In this document: positions 45,541-54,193 of the stretch, piece by piece
Layout: every line of letters begins with the position of its first letter
How positions within the stretch are numbered: the stretch's first letter is position 1
Assembly: GCF_001422925.1 (NCBI RefSeq)
Contig: NZ_LMNI01000010.1
Span: forward strand, 892,084-956,083
Source: Microbacterium sp. Leaf288
Lineage (GTDB): Bacteria > Actinomycetota > Actinomycetes > Actinomycetales > Microbacteriaceae
Direction of reading: 5' to 3'
Length of the DNA: 64,000 nucleotides
Made by a program: the position numbers and the translations under genes
The notes under the pieces: generated by a model
The model's input: the letters and a program-made list of their open reading frames with translations, nothing else
Database searches by the model: none
What the model was told of the DNA's origin: nothing

Positions 45541-47079
45541 GTGACGACCTTCGCCGAACTCGGCGTTGATCAGGACATCGTCGACGCGCTCTCCACAAAG
45601 GGCATCGTCGACGCATTCCCCATCCAGGAGCAGACCATCCCCCTCGGCCTCCCCGGCCAGGACATCATCGGCCAGGCCAAGACCGGCACCGGCAAGACGT
45701 TCGGCTTCGGCATCCCCGTCGTCCAGCGCCTCGGCGTCGACCCGGCCCCCGGAGTCAAGGCACTCATCGTGGTCCCCACCCGCGAGCTGTGCGTCCAGGT
45801 CTATGAAGACATGGACATGCTGACCTCGAACCGCTCCACGAGCGTCGTCGCCATCTACGGCGGCAAGGCCTACGAGGGCCAGATCGACCAGCTCAAGGCC
45901 GGCGCGCAGATCGTGGTGGGAACGCCGGGCCGGCTCATCGACCTCAACAACCAGCGACTGCTCGACCTGTCGAACGCGACCGAGGTCGTGCTCGACGAGG
46001 CCGACAAGATGCTCGACCTCGGCTTCCTCCCCGACATCGAGAAGATCTTCTCCAAGGTCCCGGCCGTCCGTCACACGCAGCTCTTCTCGGCGACGATGCC
46101 CGGCCCGATCGTCGCGCTCGCGCGGCGGTTCATGTCGAACCCGATCCACATCCGCGCCACCGACCCCGACGAGGGCCTCACGCAGGCGAACATCAAGCAC
46201 CTCGTCTACCGGGCGCACTCGCTCGACAAGGACGAGGTCATCGCCCGCATCCTGCAGGCCGAGGGCCGCGGCAAGTCCGTGATCTTCACCCGCACCAAGC
46301 GCGCCGCGCAGAAGCTCGTCGACGAGCTGAACGACCGTGGCTTCAACGCGGGCGCGGTCCACGGCGACATGAGCCAGGAGTCGCGCGAGCGCTCGATGGC
46401 GGGCTTCAAGGCCGGCAAGAAGGACGTCCTCATCGCGACCGACGTCGCCGCGCGCGGCATCGACGTCGACGACGTCACGCACGTCATCAACCACACGATC
46501 CCCGACGACGAGAAGACGTACCTGCACCGCGCCGGCCGCACCGGCCGCGCGGGCAAGACCGGCATCGCGGTCACCTTCGTCGACTGGGAGGACCTGCACA
46601 AGTGGGCCCTCATCAACCGCGCCCTCGAGTTCGGCCAGCCCGAGCCCGTCGAGACCTACTCGTCGAGCCCGCACCTGTTCTCCGACCTCGACATCCCCGC
46701 AGGCACGAAGGGCCGCATCGTGACGGCCCCGAAGACCCAGGCGGTCCGGGTCCAGCCCGAGAGCGCGGTGGATGCTGCCGCCGAGGTCGAGACGAACGGC
46801 CAGGCTCCGCGAAGCCGGCGTCGCCGTCGCCGGTCGGGTTCGTCAGAGCGAGTCGGCTCCACCTTCCAGACCGCCGATGCGGGTGCCGCCGGTTCGCCGG
46901 AGCACGGCACGCCGGCGAACACCGACGGCGACCGCTCCACCGACGGGGGCGGAACCCACGACGGCGGAGGCAAGGAGCACCACGACGGCAAGCCCGCCCC
47001 GCGGCGCCGCCGTCGCCGCCGCGGCGGCAGCGGCGGCGGCGGGTCGGCCCCCGCGGGCGGCGCCACCGTCGGCGCCTGA
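45541..47079 (+). CDS. DEAD-box RNA helicase (RhlE/DeaD type)
   Basis: 512 aa. Q motif FPIQEQTIP, motif I AKTGTGKT (46-53), PTREL, TPGRL, motif II DEAD (152-155), SAT, and motif VI HRAGRTGRAGKTG. The last 110 residues are low-complexity, ending in an Arg/Gly tail (RRRRRRGGSGGGGS), typical of RNA-binding tails of cold-adaptation helicases. GTG start at 45541; neither a good Shine-Dalgarno nor a TAnnnT box is seen. About 210 bp of non-coding leader separates it from the divergent gene, so a long 5' UTR is likely. Confidence 0.93.
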   Translation: MTTFAELGVDQDIVDALSTKGIVDAFPIQEQTIPLGLPGQDIIGQAKTGTGKTFGFGIPVVQRLGVDPAPGVKALIVVPTRELCVQVYEDMDMLTSNRSTSVVAIYGGKAYEGQIDQLKAGAQIVVGTPGRLIDLNNQRLLDLSNATEVVLDEADKMLDLGFLPDIEKIFSKVPAVRHTQLFSATMPGPIVALARRFMSNPIHIRATDPDEGLTQANIKHLVYRAHSLDKDEVIARILQAEGRGKSVIFTRTKRAAQKLVDELNDRGFNAGAVHGDMSQESRERSMAGFKAGKKDVLIATDVAARGIDVDDVTHVINHTIPDDEKTYLHRAGRTGRAGKTGIAVTFVDWEDLHKWALINRALEFGQPEPVETYSSSPHLFSDLDIPAGTKGRIVTAPKTQAVRVQPESAVDAAAEVETNGQAPRSRRRRRRSGSSERVGSTFQTADAGAAGSPEHGTPANTDGDRSTDGGGTHDGGGKEHHDGKPAPRRRRRRRGGSGGGGSAPAGGATVGA

Positions 47080-47092
47080 ATCCGTCTTCTCC

Positions 47093-47123
47093 TGTCGCGG
47101 CGCCGTCATCCGGCGCCGCGACA
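47093..47123 (+). terminator. Hairpin terminator after the DEAD-box helicase gene
   Basis: A 13-bp GC-rich stem (TGTCGCGGCGCCG, 47093-47105, with 47111-47123) and a 5-nt loop, 13 nt after the stop. No T-tract. Confidence 0.8.
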
Positions 47124-47186
47124 ACGCTATGGTGAGCGCAGACGGCGCACAGGGCGCCGGTATTCCGCATTCACGAAAGGCACACG

Positions 47187-47618
47187 ATGCGCATCATCGA
47201 GGCCGTCACCACCGGTTATGAGTACCAGGGCTTCTGGGGCTCCTTCTGGGACATCATCTGGTGGTTCCTCTGGATCTTCTTCTTCATGGCGTACCTGTTC
47301 GCGCTGTTCGCCGTGATCGCCGACCTGTTCCGCGACCACACGCTGAACGGCTGGTGGAAGGCCGTCTGGATCATCTTCCTGATCTTCGTGCCCTTCCTGA
47401 CGCTGCTGGTCTACCTGATCGCGCGCGGAAACGGCATGGCCAAGCGCAGCGCGAAGGAGGCTTCGGAGCTGCAGAGCGCCCAAGACGCCTACATCAAGTC
47501 CGTCGCGGGTGCAGGCGCCAGCCCGGCCGACGAGATCGCCAAGGCGAAGGGTCTCCTCGACGCCGGCACGATCACGCAGGCCGAGTACGACGCTCTCAAG
47601 GCCAAGGCCCTGGGCTGA
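47187..47618 (+). CDS. PLDc_N / SHOCT-domain membrane protein
   Basis: 143 aa. Two hydrophobic helices (DIIWWFLWIFFFMAYLFALFAVI and WIIFLIFVPFLTLLVYLI) separated by FRDHTLNGWWKAVW form the phospholipase-D-nuclease N-terminal type membrane module. The C-terminus DEIAKAKGLLDAGTITQAEYDALKAKALG is a classic SHOCT helix pair. Function unknown. ATG with GAAAGG 8 nt upstream. Confidence 0.88.
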   Translation: MRIIEAVTTGYEYQGFWGSFWDIIWWFLWIFFFMAYLFALFAVIADLFRDHTLNGWWKAVWIIFLIFVPFLTLLVYLIARGNGMAKRSAKEASELQSAQDAYIKSVAGAGASPADEIAKAKGLLDAGTITQAEYDALKAKALG

Positions 47619-47671
47619 TCGTCATGATCTGACCCGCGGCATCCGCGGTCCGAGGCGCCCTCGTCATCCCC

Positions 47672-48535
47672 TCACGGGTAGACGGGGGCGCTTCCCGTTG
47701 CCCGGGCGATGATGCGCGCCACCATCTCGTCGGTGGTGGTGTTCTCGCCCGGCTGATTGGGCTTGCCGAGACCGTGGTAGTCGCTGGATCCCGTCACCAC
47801 GAGATCGCGCTCGCGGCACAGGTCGCGCAGGGTCGTGAGAGCGGGGTCGCGGTTCTCGCGATGACCCAGTTCGAAGCCTGCGAGGCCGGCATCCAGCATC
47901 CGTTCCATCAGTCGCATCGGAAGCAGGCCGGCACGCCCGGCCGGATGCGCGATGACGGCCACTCCCCCGGCGCCCGCGACGAGTCCCACCGCGGTCACCG
48001 GATCCGGCGCGTAGAGGGCGACGTAGTAGTCGCCGCGCGGGCTCAGGATGCCCGCGAAGGCCTCGGCGCGATCGCGGACGAGCCCCCGCGCCACCAGGGC
48101 GTCGGCGATGTGCGGCCGGCCAACTGTCGCGCCGTCGCTGGTCTGCTCGAGGATGTCGTCCCACACGAGGTCGTAGTCGCGCGCGATGCGGTCGGCCATC
48201 AGGCGGGCGCGATCCAGGCGCGAGGACCGGATGCGTGCGGTCTCGGCGCGCAGCGCCGGCTCGTCAGGGTCAGGCAGGTACGCCAGCACGTGGACGCTGC
48301 GCCACTCGTGCCGCGCCGACAGCTCCATCCCCGGGATGAACGTCATGCCGAGGGAGGTCGCGGCCTCGGCGGCCTCGGCCCAGCCCGCCGTGGTGTCGTG
48401 GTCCGTGAGCGCCGCCGTCCGCACGCCGTGCCGATGGGCGGACGCCATGACCTCGGCGGGCGGCTGCGTGCCGTCGGAGTTCGCCGAGTGCAGATGCAGG
48501 TCGCTCGGTCCTTCGAACGGCTGCAGTCGGGGCAT
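47672..48535 (-). CDS. PHP-domain phosphoesterase
   Basis: 287 aa. Metal-binding motifs in order: DLHLHSANSDGT, LTDHDTTAGW, GMELSA, VIAHPAGR, and SSDYHGLGK. Family members hydrolyse 3',5'-nucleoside bisphosphates or trim RNA 5' ends (YciV/RNase AM type); the substrate here is not fixed. The ATG at 48535 follows TACGCT by 6 nt. Divergent from the EEP-family gene. Confidence 0.9.
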   Translation of the reverse strand: MPRLQPFEGPSDLHLHSANSDGTQPPAEVMASAHRHGVRTAALTDHDTTAGWAEAAEAATSLGMTFIPGMELSARHEWRSVHVLAYLPDPDEPALRAETARIRSSRLDRARLMADRIARDYDLVWDDILEQTSDGATVGRPHIADALVARGLVRDRAEAFAGILSPRGDYYVALYAPDPVTAVGLVAGAGGVAVIAHPAGRAGLLPMRLMERMLDAGLAGFELGHRENRDPALTTLRDLCRERDLVVTGSSDYHGLGKPNQPGENTTTDEMVARIIARATGSAPVYP

Positions 48536-48541
48536 CCTCCG

Positions 48542-48547
48542 AGCGTA
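48542..48547 (-). promoter_or_regulatory. -10 box of the PHP gene, leaderless type
   Basis: On the minus strand TACGCT lies 6 nt before the ATG at 48535. Confidence 0.42.
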
Positions 48548-48605
48548 GCGCGGCGCGATTCGCGCGACGCCCGCGCGCGCTGACGGATCTCACAGCCTGC
48601 TCGCA

Positions 48606-48611
48606 TAGAGT
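48606..48611 (+). promoter_or_regulatory. -10 box of the EEP-family gene, leaderless type
   Basis: TAGAGT followed by 7 nt and the GTG at 48619. Confidence 0.42.
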
Positions 48612-48618
48612 CGCCGTC

Positions 48619-49641
48619 GTGCTTCGCCTGCTCGGGATCCTCGTCACCGTGCTGTGCGCCATCGCCGCTGCGGTGCTGACCTTCCCGGGTTTCTTCCGCG
48701 TCGAGCGCTTCTATCCCGTCGCCCAGATCGTGTCGTTCCGGGGCATCCTCGCGCTGGCGTTCGCCGCCGCGGCGCTGCTGGCGCTCCTCCTCGCGATCGC
48801 CCGCCCGATCCGCGCGTTCGCCTTCTCGATCGCGGTGGTCGCGGGGCTCGCGACCGTCGCGAACGTCGCCGTGCTGTCGTCCCGCGGCGGCCTGGGCAGC
48901 GACCCGCTCCCGGCGAAGACCGAGGCGTCCGTCCGCGTCATGACGTGGAACACCGCCGGCGCGGCGACACCGCCCGAGACGATCGCGAAGATCGCTGTCG
49001 CGATGGACGCCGACATCGTGGCATTGCCCGAGACGACCATCGAGACCGGGGAGAGCGTCGCCCTCGCGATGCGCGACCTCGGCCATCGCATGTGGGCGCA
49101 CCACGCCTCCGACCCGTCGACCGAATGGGACGCCGGCTCGACGACGCTCCTGATCTCGCCCGAACTGGGCGACTACGCCGTGATCGAGTCCTCGCTCGAC
49201 GGCAGCAGCAACACCTCGACCGTGCCCAGCGCGGTGGCCATGCCGGTCTCGGGCGACGGGCCCATCGTCGTCGCAGTGCACGCCGTCGCCCCGCGCCCGA
49301 GCTACATGCAGAACTGGCGCGACGACCTCCAGTGGCTTGCCGATCAGTGCGGCGACGGCAACGTGATCATGGCCGGAGACTTCAACGCGACGGTCGACCA
49401 CATGTCGGGTCTCGGGCTCGACGGCGCCACGATCGGCCACTGCACCGATGCCGCGACCGAGACCGGCAACGGCGCGCTGGGCACGTGGTCGGCCGACATG
49501 CCGGCCATCCTCGGCGCCCCGATCGACCATGTGATGGCGACGGCGCAGTGGCGGGCGACGGGCTCGCTCGTGCTGCGCTCGCTCGACGATTCCGGCTCCG
49601 ACCACCGCCCGCTCATCGTCCAGTACGACCCCGCCGGCTGA
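48619..49641 (+). CDS. Endonuclease/exonuclease/phosphatase-family membrane protein
   Basis: 340 aa. Three hydrophobic helices in the first 105 residues (LRLLGILVTVLCAIAAAVL, RGILALAFAAAALLALLLAI, FAFSIAVVAGLATVANVAVL), then an extracellular EEP domain with MTWNTAG, IVALPETT, AGDFNAT, APIDHVMA, and SGSDHRPLI: all catalytic Asn, Glu, Asp and His positions present. Likely phosphodiesterase acting on phospholipids or nucleic acids outside the membrane; the substrate is unknown. Confidence 0.9.
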   Translation: MLRLLGILVTVLCAIAAAVLTFPGFFRVERFYPVAQIVSFRGILALAFAAAALLALLLAIARPIRAFAFSIAVVAGLATVANVAVLSSRGGLGSDPLPAKTEASVRVMTWNTAGAATPPETIAKIAVAMDADIVALPETTIETGESVALAMRDLGHRMWAHHASDPSTEWDAGSTTLLISPELGDYAVIESSLDGSSNTSTVPSAVAMPVSGDGPIVVAVHAVAPRPSYMQNWRDDLQWLADQCGDGNVIMAGDFNATVDHMSGLGLDGATIGHCTDAATETGNGALGTWSADMPAILGAPIDHVMATAQWRATGSLVLRSLDDSGSDHRPLIVQYDPAG

Positions 49642-49679
49642 ACTGCCCGCGCTCCCACGCGCGTGCGAGACTGGGAGGC

Positions 49680-51101
49680 ATGAGCAGCGCAGCCAGCGAG
49701 CAGTCCCCCGGCGCCACGAGCACCACCGAGACCTCGACCAGCACGAATCGCCGTCAGCCGTACGGGCAGGGCTTCCTCGACACGATCTCGACCGGATGGG
49801 CCGAACGCCCCGAGTCCGCTCCGCCGGCACGCCCTCAGGCCGCGTTCACGGCGGCGCGTCGCGACGCCCTCTCGGCGGCCTTCCGAGGCAAGCGCCTCGT
49901 GATCCCGGCGGGCGAGCTCACGCAGCGCAGCAACGACACCGACTACCCGTTCCGCGCGCACTCGGCCTTCTCGCACCTGACGGGGTGGGCCTCGGACGCA
50001 GAGCCCGGCGCCGTGCTGGTGTTCGAGCCTCGCTCGTCAGGTGGCCACGACGTCACGCTGTACTTCCGCGAGCGTGCCGACCGCACGACGAGCGAGTTCT
50101 ACTCGGATGCCTCGATCGGCGAGTTCTGGATCGGCCCGCGCCCCGCTCTGGCGGGCGTCGCCTCCGACCTCGGCCTCGCGACGGCGCACATCGACGACTT
50201 CGAGGCTGGTGACGGGGACGTCGTGCTCGACGAAGACGACGACCTCACCCGGTTCGTCTCGGAGCTGCGCCTCGTGAAGGACGCCTATGAGATCGGCCAG
50301 ATGGAGCTCGCCGTCCAGGTCACCGCATCCGGTTTCGACGACATCGTCGCGAACCTCCCCGCGATCGTCGAGCACCCCCGCGGCGAGCGCGTCGTCGAGG
50401 GTGTCTTCCACCAGCGCGCGCGCAGTGACGGCAACGCGGTCGGGTACGACACGATCGCGGCGTCGGGGCCCCACGCGTGCTACCTGCACTGGACGCGAAA
50501 TGACGGCGCCGTCGTCCCCGGCGACCTCATCCTGATCGACGCCGGCGTCGAGATCGACAGCCTCTACACCGCCGACATCACGCGCACGCTGCCGGTGAGC
50601 GGCCGCTTCACGGACGTGCAGCGCAAGGTCTATGAGACCGTGCGCGAGGCCGCCGACGCCGCGTTCGCCGTGGCGAAGCCGGGCGTGAAGTTCCGCTCGA
50701 TCCACGAGGCGGCGATGCAGGTCATCGCGACGCGCGTGGCCGAATGGGGTCTCATCCCCGTCACCGCCGAGGAGGCGCTCGACGCCGAGAGGGGCGGCCA
50801 CCACCGTCGTTACATGGTGCACGGCACAAGCCACCACCTGGGCATCGACGTTCACGACTGCGCGCAGGCACGCCGCGACATGTACTACGACGGCATCCTC
50901 GAGGCGGGCATGGTCTTCACGATCGAGCCCGGACTGTACTTCCAGATCGACGACATCACGGTCCCCGAGGAGTACCGCGGCATCGGCGTGCGCATCGAGG
51001 ACGACATCCTCATGACCGCCGACGGACCGGTCAACCTGTCCGCCGCGATCCCGCGCACCGCCGACGAGGTCGAGGCCTGGATCGCCCGCGGCGGCCGCTG
51101 A
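49680..51101 (+). CDS. pepP: Aminopeptidase P family protein (Xaa-Pro aminopeptidase)
   Basis: 473-aa pita-bread-fold metallopeptidase. The N-terminal domain has LTQRSNDTDYPFRAHSAFSHLTGW; the catalytic domain carries the five metal ligands in LIDAGVEID (Asp), YTADITR (Asp), HGTSHHLGID (His), FTIEPGLYF (Glu), and RIEDDIL (Glu). Removes N-terminal residues before proline. The ATG at 49680 is preceded by GAGACT at 7 nt, while GGGAGG lies too close to act as Shine-Dalgarno, so leaderless initiation is plausible. Confidence 0.94.
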   Translation: MSSAASEQSPGATSTTETSTSTNRRQPYGQGFLDTISTGWAERPESAPPARPQAAFTAARRDALSAAFRGKRLVIPAGELTQRSNDTDYPFRAHSAFSHLTGWASDAEPGAVLVFEPRSSGGHDVTLYFRERADRTTSEFYSDASIGEFWIGPRPALAGVASDLGLATAHIDDFEAGDGDVVLDEDDDLTRFVSELRLVKDAYEIGQMELAVQVTASGFDDIVANLPAIVEHPRGERVVEGVFHQRARSDGNAVGYDTIAASGPHACYLHWTRNDGAVVPGDLILIDAGVEIDSLYTADITRTLPVSGRFTDVQRKVYETVREAADAAFAVAKPGVKFRSIHEAAMQVIATRVAEWGLIPVTAEEALDAERGGHHRRYMVHGTSHHLGIDVHDCAQARRDMYYDGILEAGMVFTIEPGLYFQIDDITVPEEYRGIGVRIEDDILMTADGPVNLSAAIPRTADEVEAWIARGGR

Positions 51102-51120
51102 ACCCTCATCGGTCGTCAGC

Positions 51121-52923
51121 TTGTCGAAATACACCTCCCCGTCGTCCTTCACGACGCGCCCGACGCTGACGGGCACGTTCGGCATGTCCGCGTCCACGCA
51201 CTGGCTCGCGACGGCCACCGCACAGGCGGTGCTGGAGCGGGGCGGCAACGCCTTCGACGCGTCAGTCGCGGCGGCCTTCGTTCTCCACGTCGTCGAGCCT
51301 CATCTCAACGGACCCGGCGGCGATCTCGTGGCGATCTTCCAGCCGGTGGATGCTGTGGCCCCGACCGTGCTCATGGGTCAGGGGCCGGCTCCCGCCGGCG
51401 CCACGATCGAGCACTACCGCGGCGAGGGTCTCGACCTCACGCCCGGCGCCGGAGGCCTCGCGGCCGCAGTGCCCGGCGCCGTGGACGCCTGGCTCCTGCT
51501 GCTGCGCGACCACGGGACGTGGGAGCTCAGCGACGTCCTCTCGTACGCCATCGGCTACGCGCGCGACGGGCACCCGCTCGTGGCGGGCGCCGCCGCCACG
51601 ATCGCGCGCGTCGCCGAGCTCTTCCGCGACGACTGGACGACGTCGGCAGACCTGTGGATGCCCGACGGCGAGCTTCCGGTCGCCGGTCGAGTCGTGCGGA
51701 ACCCGGCCTACGCCGAGGTTCTCGACTCGCTCGTCCACGCGTCGTGCACCGTGCGCGACGACGGGCCGGTCGGACGCGCTGCCCGCATCGACGCCGCACG
51801 GCGCGAATGGAAGACGGGGATCGTCGCGCACGAGGCATCCGCGTTCCTGTCGCAGCCGCACCGCCACTCCGGCGGGGGCCGGCACGCGGCGGTCATCACC
51901 GCGGACGATTTCGCAGGCTTCGACGCCGGCTACGAGCCCGCCGTCACGCGGGAATTCCGCGGCCGCACGATCGCGAAGGCCGGCGCGTGGACGCAGGGCC
52001 CCGCGCTGCTGCAGACGCTGGGACTGCTCGAACCCCTCGCCGACGAGCTGCTCGACCCGTCACAGGAGGCGGGCGCGCACACGATCCTGGAGGCTCAGAA
52101 GCTGGCGTACGCCGATCGCGACGCATGGTTCGGGGACGACGACGTCGACCTCGACGCGCTGCTGTCGGCCGAGTACCTCGACGACCGGCGCTCTCTGATC
52201 TCGTCGGAGGCCTCCACCGAGTTCCGCCCGGGTGCGCTCCCCGGCCGCGCGCCGTTCCGTCCCCCGCTGCGCACGACCTACGACGCGCCCGCCGTCGGCA
52301 CGGGTGAGCCGACGGTCGCCAAGACCGGCGAGACGCGCGGAGACACGTGCCATCTCGACGTCATCGACCGGTGGGGCAACATCGTCTCGGCGACCCCCTC
52401 GGGCGGGTGGCTGCAGTCCTCCCCGACGGTCCCGGCACTCGGGTTCTGCCTCGGCACACGTCTGCAGATGACGTGGCTCGAGCCGGGGCATCCGTCGTCG
52501 CTCGTTCCGGGGAGGCGCCCGCGGACGACCCTCACCCCCACGCTGGTGCTTCGTGACGGCACACCGGAGTTCGCGATCGGCTCCCCCGGCGGCGATCAGC
52601 AGGACCAGTGGCAGCTGCTGGCCCTGCTGCGCATCATCGTCGGCGGCTATACGCCGCAGCAGGCGATCGATGCGCCCGCGCTGCACACCACGTCGATGCC
52701 CGAGTCCTTCTGGCCTCGCACGTGGACGCCCGCCGGTGCCGTGGTCGAGAACCGGCTCGGCGAGGCGCTGATCGAAGGGCTCGAGCGCCGCGGCCACCGC
52801 GTCACGCGGGCGGGCGACTGGGCGCTCGGCCGCGTGTCGGCCGTCGGACGCGATGCCGCCACCGGCGTCCTGTGGGGTGCGGCGAACCCGCGCGGGATGC
52901 AGGGGTACGCCGCCGGACGATAG
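51121..52923 (+). CDS. Gamma-glutamyltransferase family protein
   Basis: 600-aa Ntn-hydrolase precursor. N-terminal STHWLATATAQAVLERGGNAFDASVAAAFVLHVVEPHLNGPGGD is diagnostic. The nucleophile and cleavage Thr is T409 in GDTCHLDVIDRWGNIVSATPSGG, splitting the chain into large and small subunits; SPGGD later shapes the glutamyl pocket. No signal peptide is seen, so it is probably cytosolic. Start TTG at 51121 is weak; ATG at 51184 is a possible shorter start. Convergent with citrate synthase after 6 nt. Confidence 0.9.
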   Translation: MSKYTSPSSFTTRPTLTGTFGMSASTHWLATATAQAVLERGGNAFDASVAAAFVLHVVEPHLNGPGGDLVAIFQPVDAVAPTVLMGQGPAPAGATIEHYRGEGLDLTPGAGGLAAAVPGAVDAWLLLLRDHGTWELSDVLSYAIGYARDGHPLVAGAAATIARVAELFRDDWTTSADLWMPDGELPVAGRVVRNPAYAEVLDSLVHASCTVRDDGPVGRAARIDAARREWKTGIVAHEASAFLSQPHRHSGGGRHAAVITADDFAGFDAGYEPAVTREFRGRTIAKAGAWTQGPALLQTLGLLEPLADELLDPSQEAGAHTILEAQKLAYADRDAWFGDDDVDLDALLSAEYLDDRRSLISSEASTEFRPGALPGRAPFRPPLRTTYDAPAVGTGEPTVAKTGETRGDTCHLDVIDRWGNIVSATPSGGWLQSSPTVPALGFCLGTRLQMTWLEPGHPSSLVPGRRPRTTLTPTLVLRDGTPEFAIGSPGGDQQDQWQLLALLRIIVGGYTPQQAIDAPALHTTSMPESFWPRTWTPAGAVVENRLGEALIEGLERRGHRVTRAGDWALGRVSAVGRDAATGVLWGAANPRGMQGYAAGR

Positions 52924-52929
52924 TGCCGC

Positions 52930-54078
52930 TCAGGCCGCCGCCACCCGGACCGAGGGCCCCACGTACCGCGCCGACGGGCGGATGATCTTCGGGTCGCGCG
53001 CCTGTTCGAGGATGTGCGCCGTCCACCCGATCGTGCGCGCGACCGCGAACGTCGGCGTGAACATCGAGCGCGGGATCCCGCATTGCTCCATCACGAGCGC
53101 CGCCCAGAACTCGACGTTGGCGTGGAGCTCACGGCCGGGCTTCGCCTCGGCGAGCAGCCGCTCGGCGCTCTGCTGGAAACGCAGGGCGAGCTCGACCCGC
53201 GGCCCACCCCTGCGCAGCGCGACGCGCTTCATCAGCTCGGCGCGCGGGTCCGCGGTGCGGTACACCGCGTGCCCGAACCCCATCAGTCGCCGCCCTGCCG
53301 CGAGCTCCCCACGGATCCACGGGTCGATGCGGTCGTCGGTGCCGATGGCGTCGAGTCCGTCGAGCGCACGGGACGGAGCACCTCCGTGCAGGGGTCCCGT
53401 GAGGGCTCCGAGCGCGCCGACGAGGCAAGCCGCGGCATCCGCGCCGGTCGAGGCGATGACCCGGGCGGTGAAGGTGGAGGCGTTGAAGCCGTGGTCCATG
53501 ACGGCGATCAGATAGGCGGTCAGAGCACGCTCGGTCGCCTCGTCCGGAACGCGTCCGGTGACCTGCCGGAGGTATTTCGCGACGACGCCCCGGCCCTCCA
53601 GCACGGGCAGCTCGCGCTCTCCGCGACCGCGCCGCCAGAGGGCGCCGACGAGCATCGGCGTCGCGGCGGCGAGGGCGATCGCATCGGCGAGACGTCCGCT
53701 CTCGTCGAGATCGTAGAGCGGACGGATGCCGCGCCTCGCGCCGAGCAGCGGCCAGGCGGCCGCGAGCCCGGCGAGCACGTCCGGCGTCGCTGCCGACACC
53801 GCGTCGACGACGGGCCCGAGGTCGCCGCGCCGCCCGGTCGTGGCATCGGAGACTCGGGCGGCGAACCCCGGGCGGGAGGCATCCGTCGCGTCCTGGCCGG
53901 TGACGAGGAGCTGCCAGGCGTCTTCGAAGCTCGCGGTCTCCGCAAGCTCGATCGCCGACCGATCCCGGTACTGATAGAAGCCCTCCGCCCCGCGGACATC
54001 GCTCACGGTGGTCTCGGCGACGATCACGCCGGCGAGGCCCCGCGGCGCGTCGATCGGGGTGAGGCGTGTCGTCGTCAT
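52930..54078 (-). CDS. Citrate synthase (type II short form, citrate synthase 2)
   Basis: 382 aa. Catalytic regions intact: MDHGFNASTFTARV, GPLHGGAPSRALD (His), MGFGHAVYRTADPRAE (His), ELHANVEFWAALVMEQCGIP (acid residue, Glu), and GWTAHILEQ. Condenses oxaloacetate with acetyl-CoA; 2-methylcitrate activity cannot be excluded. ATG at 54078 with AAGGAG upstream. Divergent from a helix-turn-helix citrate-synthase-like gene, 115 bp apart, with a palindrome in the gap. Confidence 0.92.
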   Translation of the reverse strand: MTTTRLTPIDAPRGLAGVIVAETTVSDVRGAEGFYQYRDRSAIELAETASFEDAWQLLVTGQDATDASRPGFAARVSDATTGRRGDLGPVVDAVSAATPDVLAGLAAAWPLLGARRGIRPLYDLDESGRLADAIALAAATPMLVGALWRRGRGERELPVLEGRGVVAKYLRQVTGRVPDEATERALTAYLIAVMDHGFNASTFTARVIASTGADAAACLVGALGALTGPLHGGAPSRALDGLDAIGTDDRIDPWIRGELAAGRRLMGFGHAVYRTADPRAELMKRVALRRGGPRVELALRFQQSAERLLAEAKPGRELHANVEFWAALVMEQCGIPRSMFTPTFAVARTIGWTAHILEQARDPKIIRPSARYVGPSVRVAAA

Positions 54079-54176
54079 GTCGGCTCCTTGCTCGAGGTCT
54101 CCGGGAGGTCGACCGCACCATGGGCGATCGTTCCCGCTACAGTCAGTGTCGGAACTTGATCACGCTTTCGTCAATC

Positions 54177-54189
54177 TTGATCGGATCAA
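54177..54189. promoter_or_regulatory. Palindromic operator candidate between two citrate synthase genes
   Basis: TTGATCGGATCAA is a perfect 13-bp palindrome ending 4 nt before the ATG of the helix-turn-helix fusion gene. A related half-site TTGATCA lies at 54156-54162. Likely bound by the fusion protein itself or a MerR-type regulator (inference). Confidence 0.55.
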
Positions 54190-54193
54190 CATC

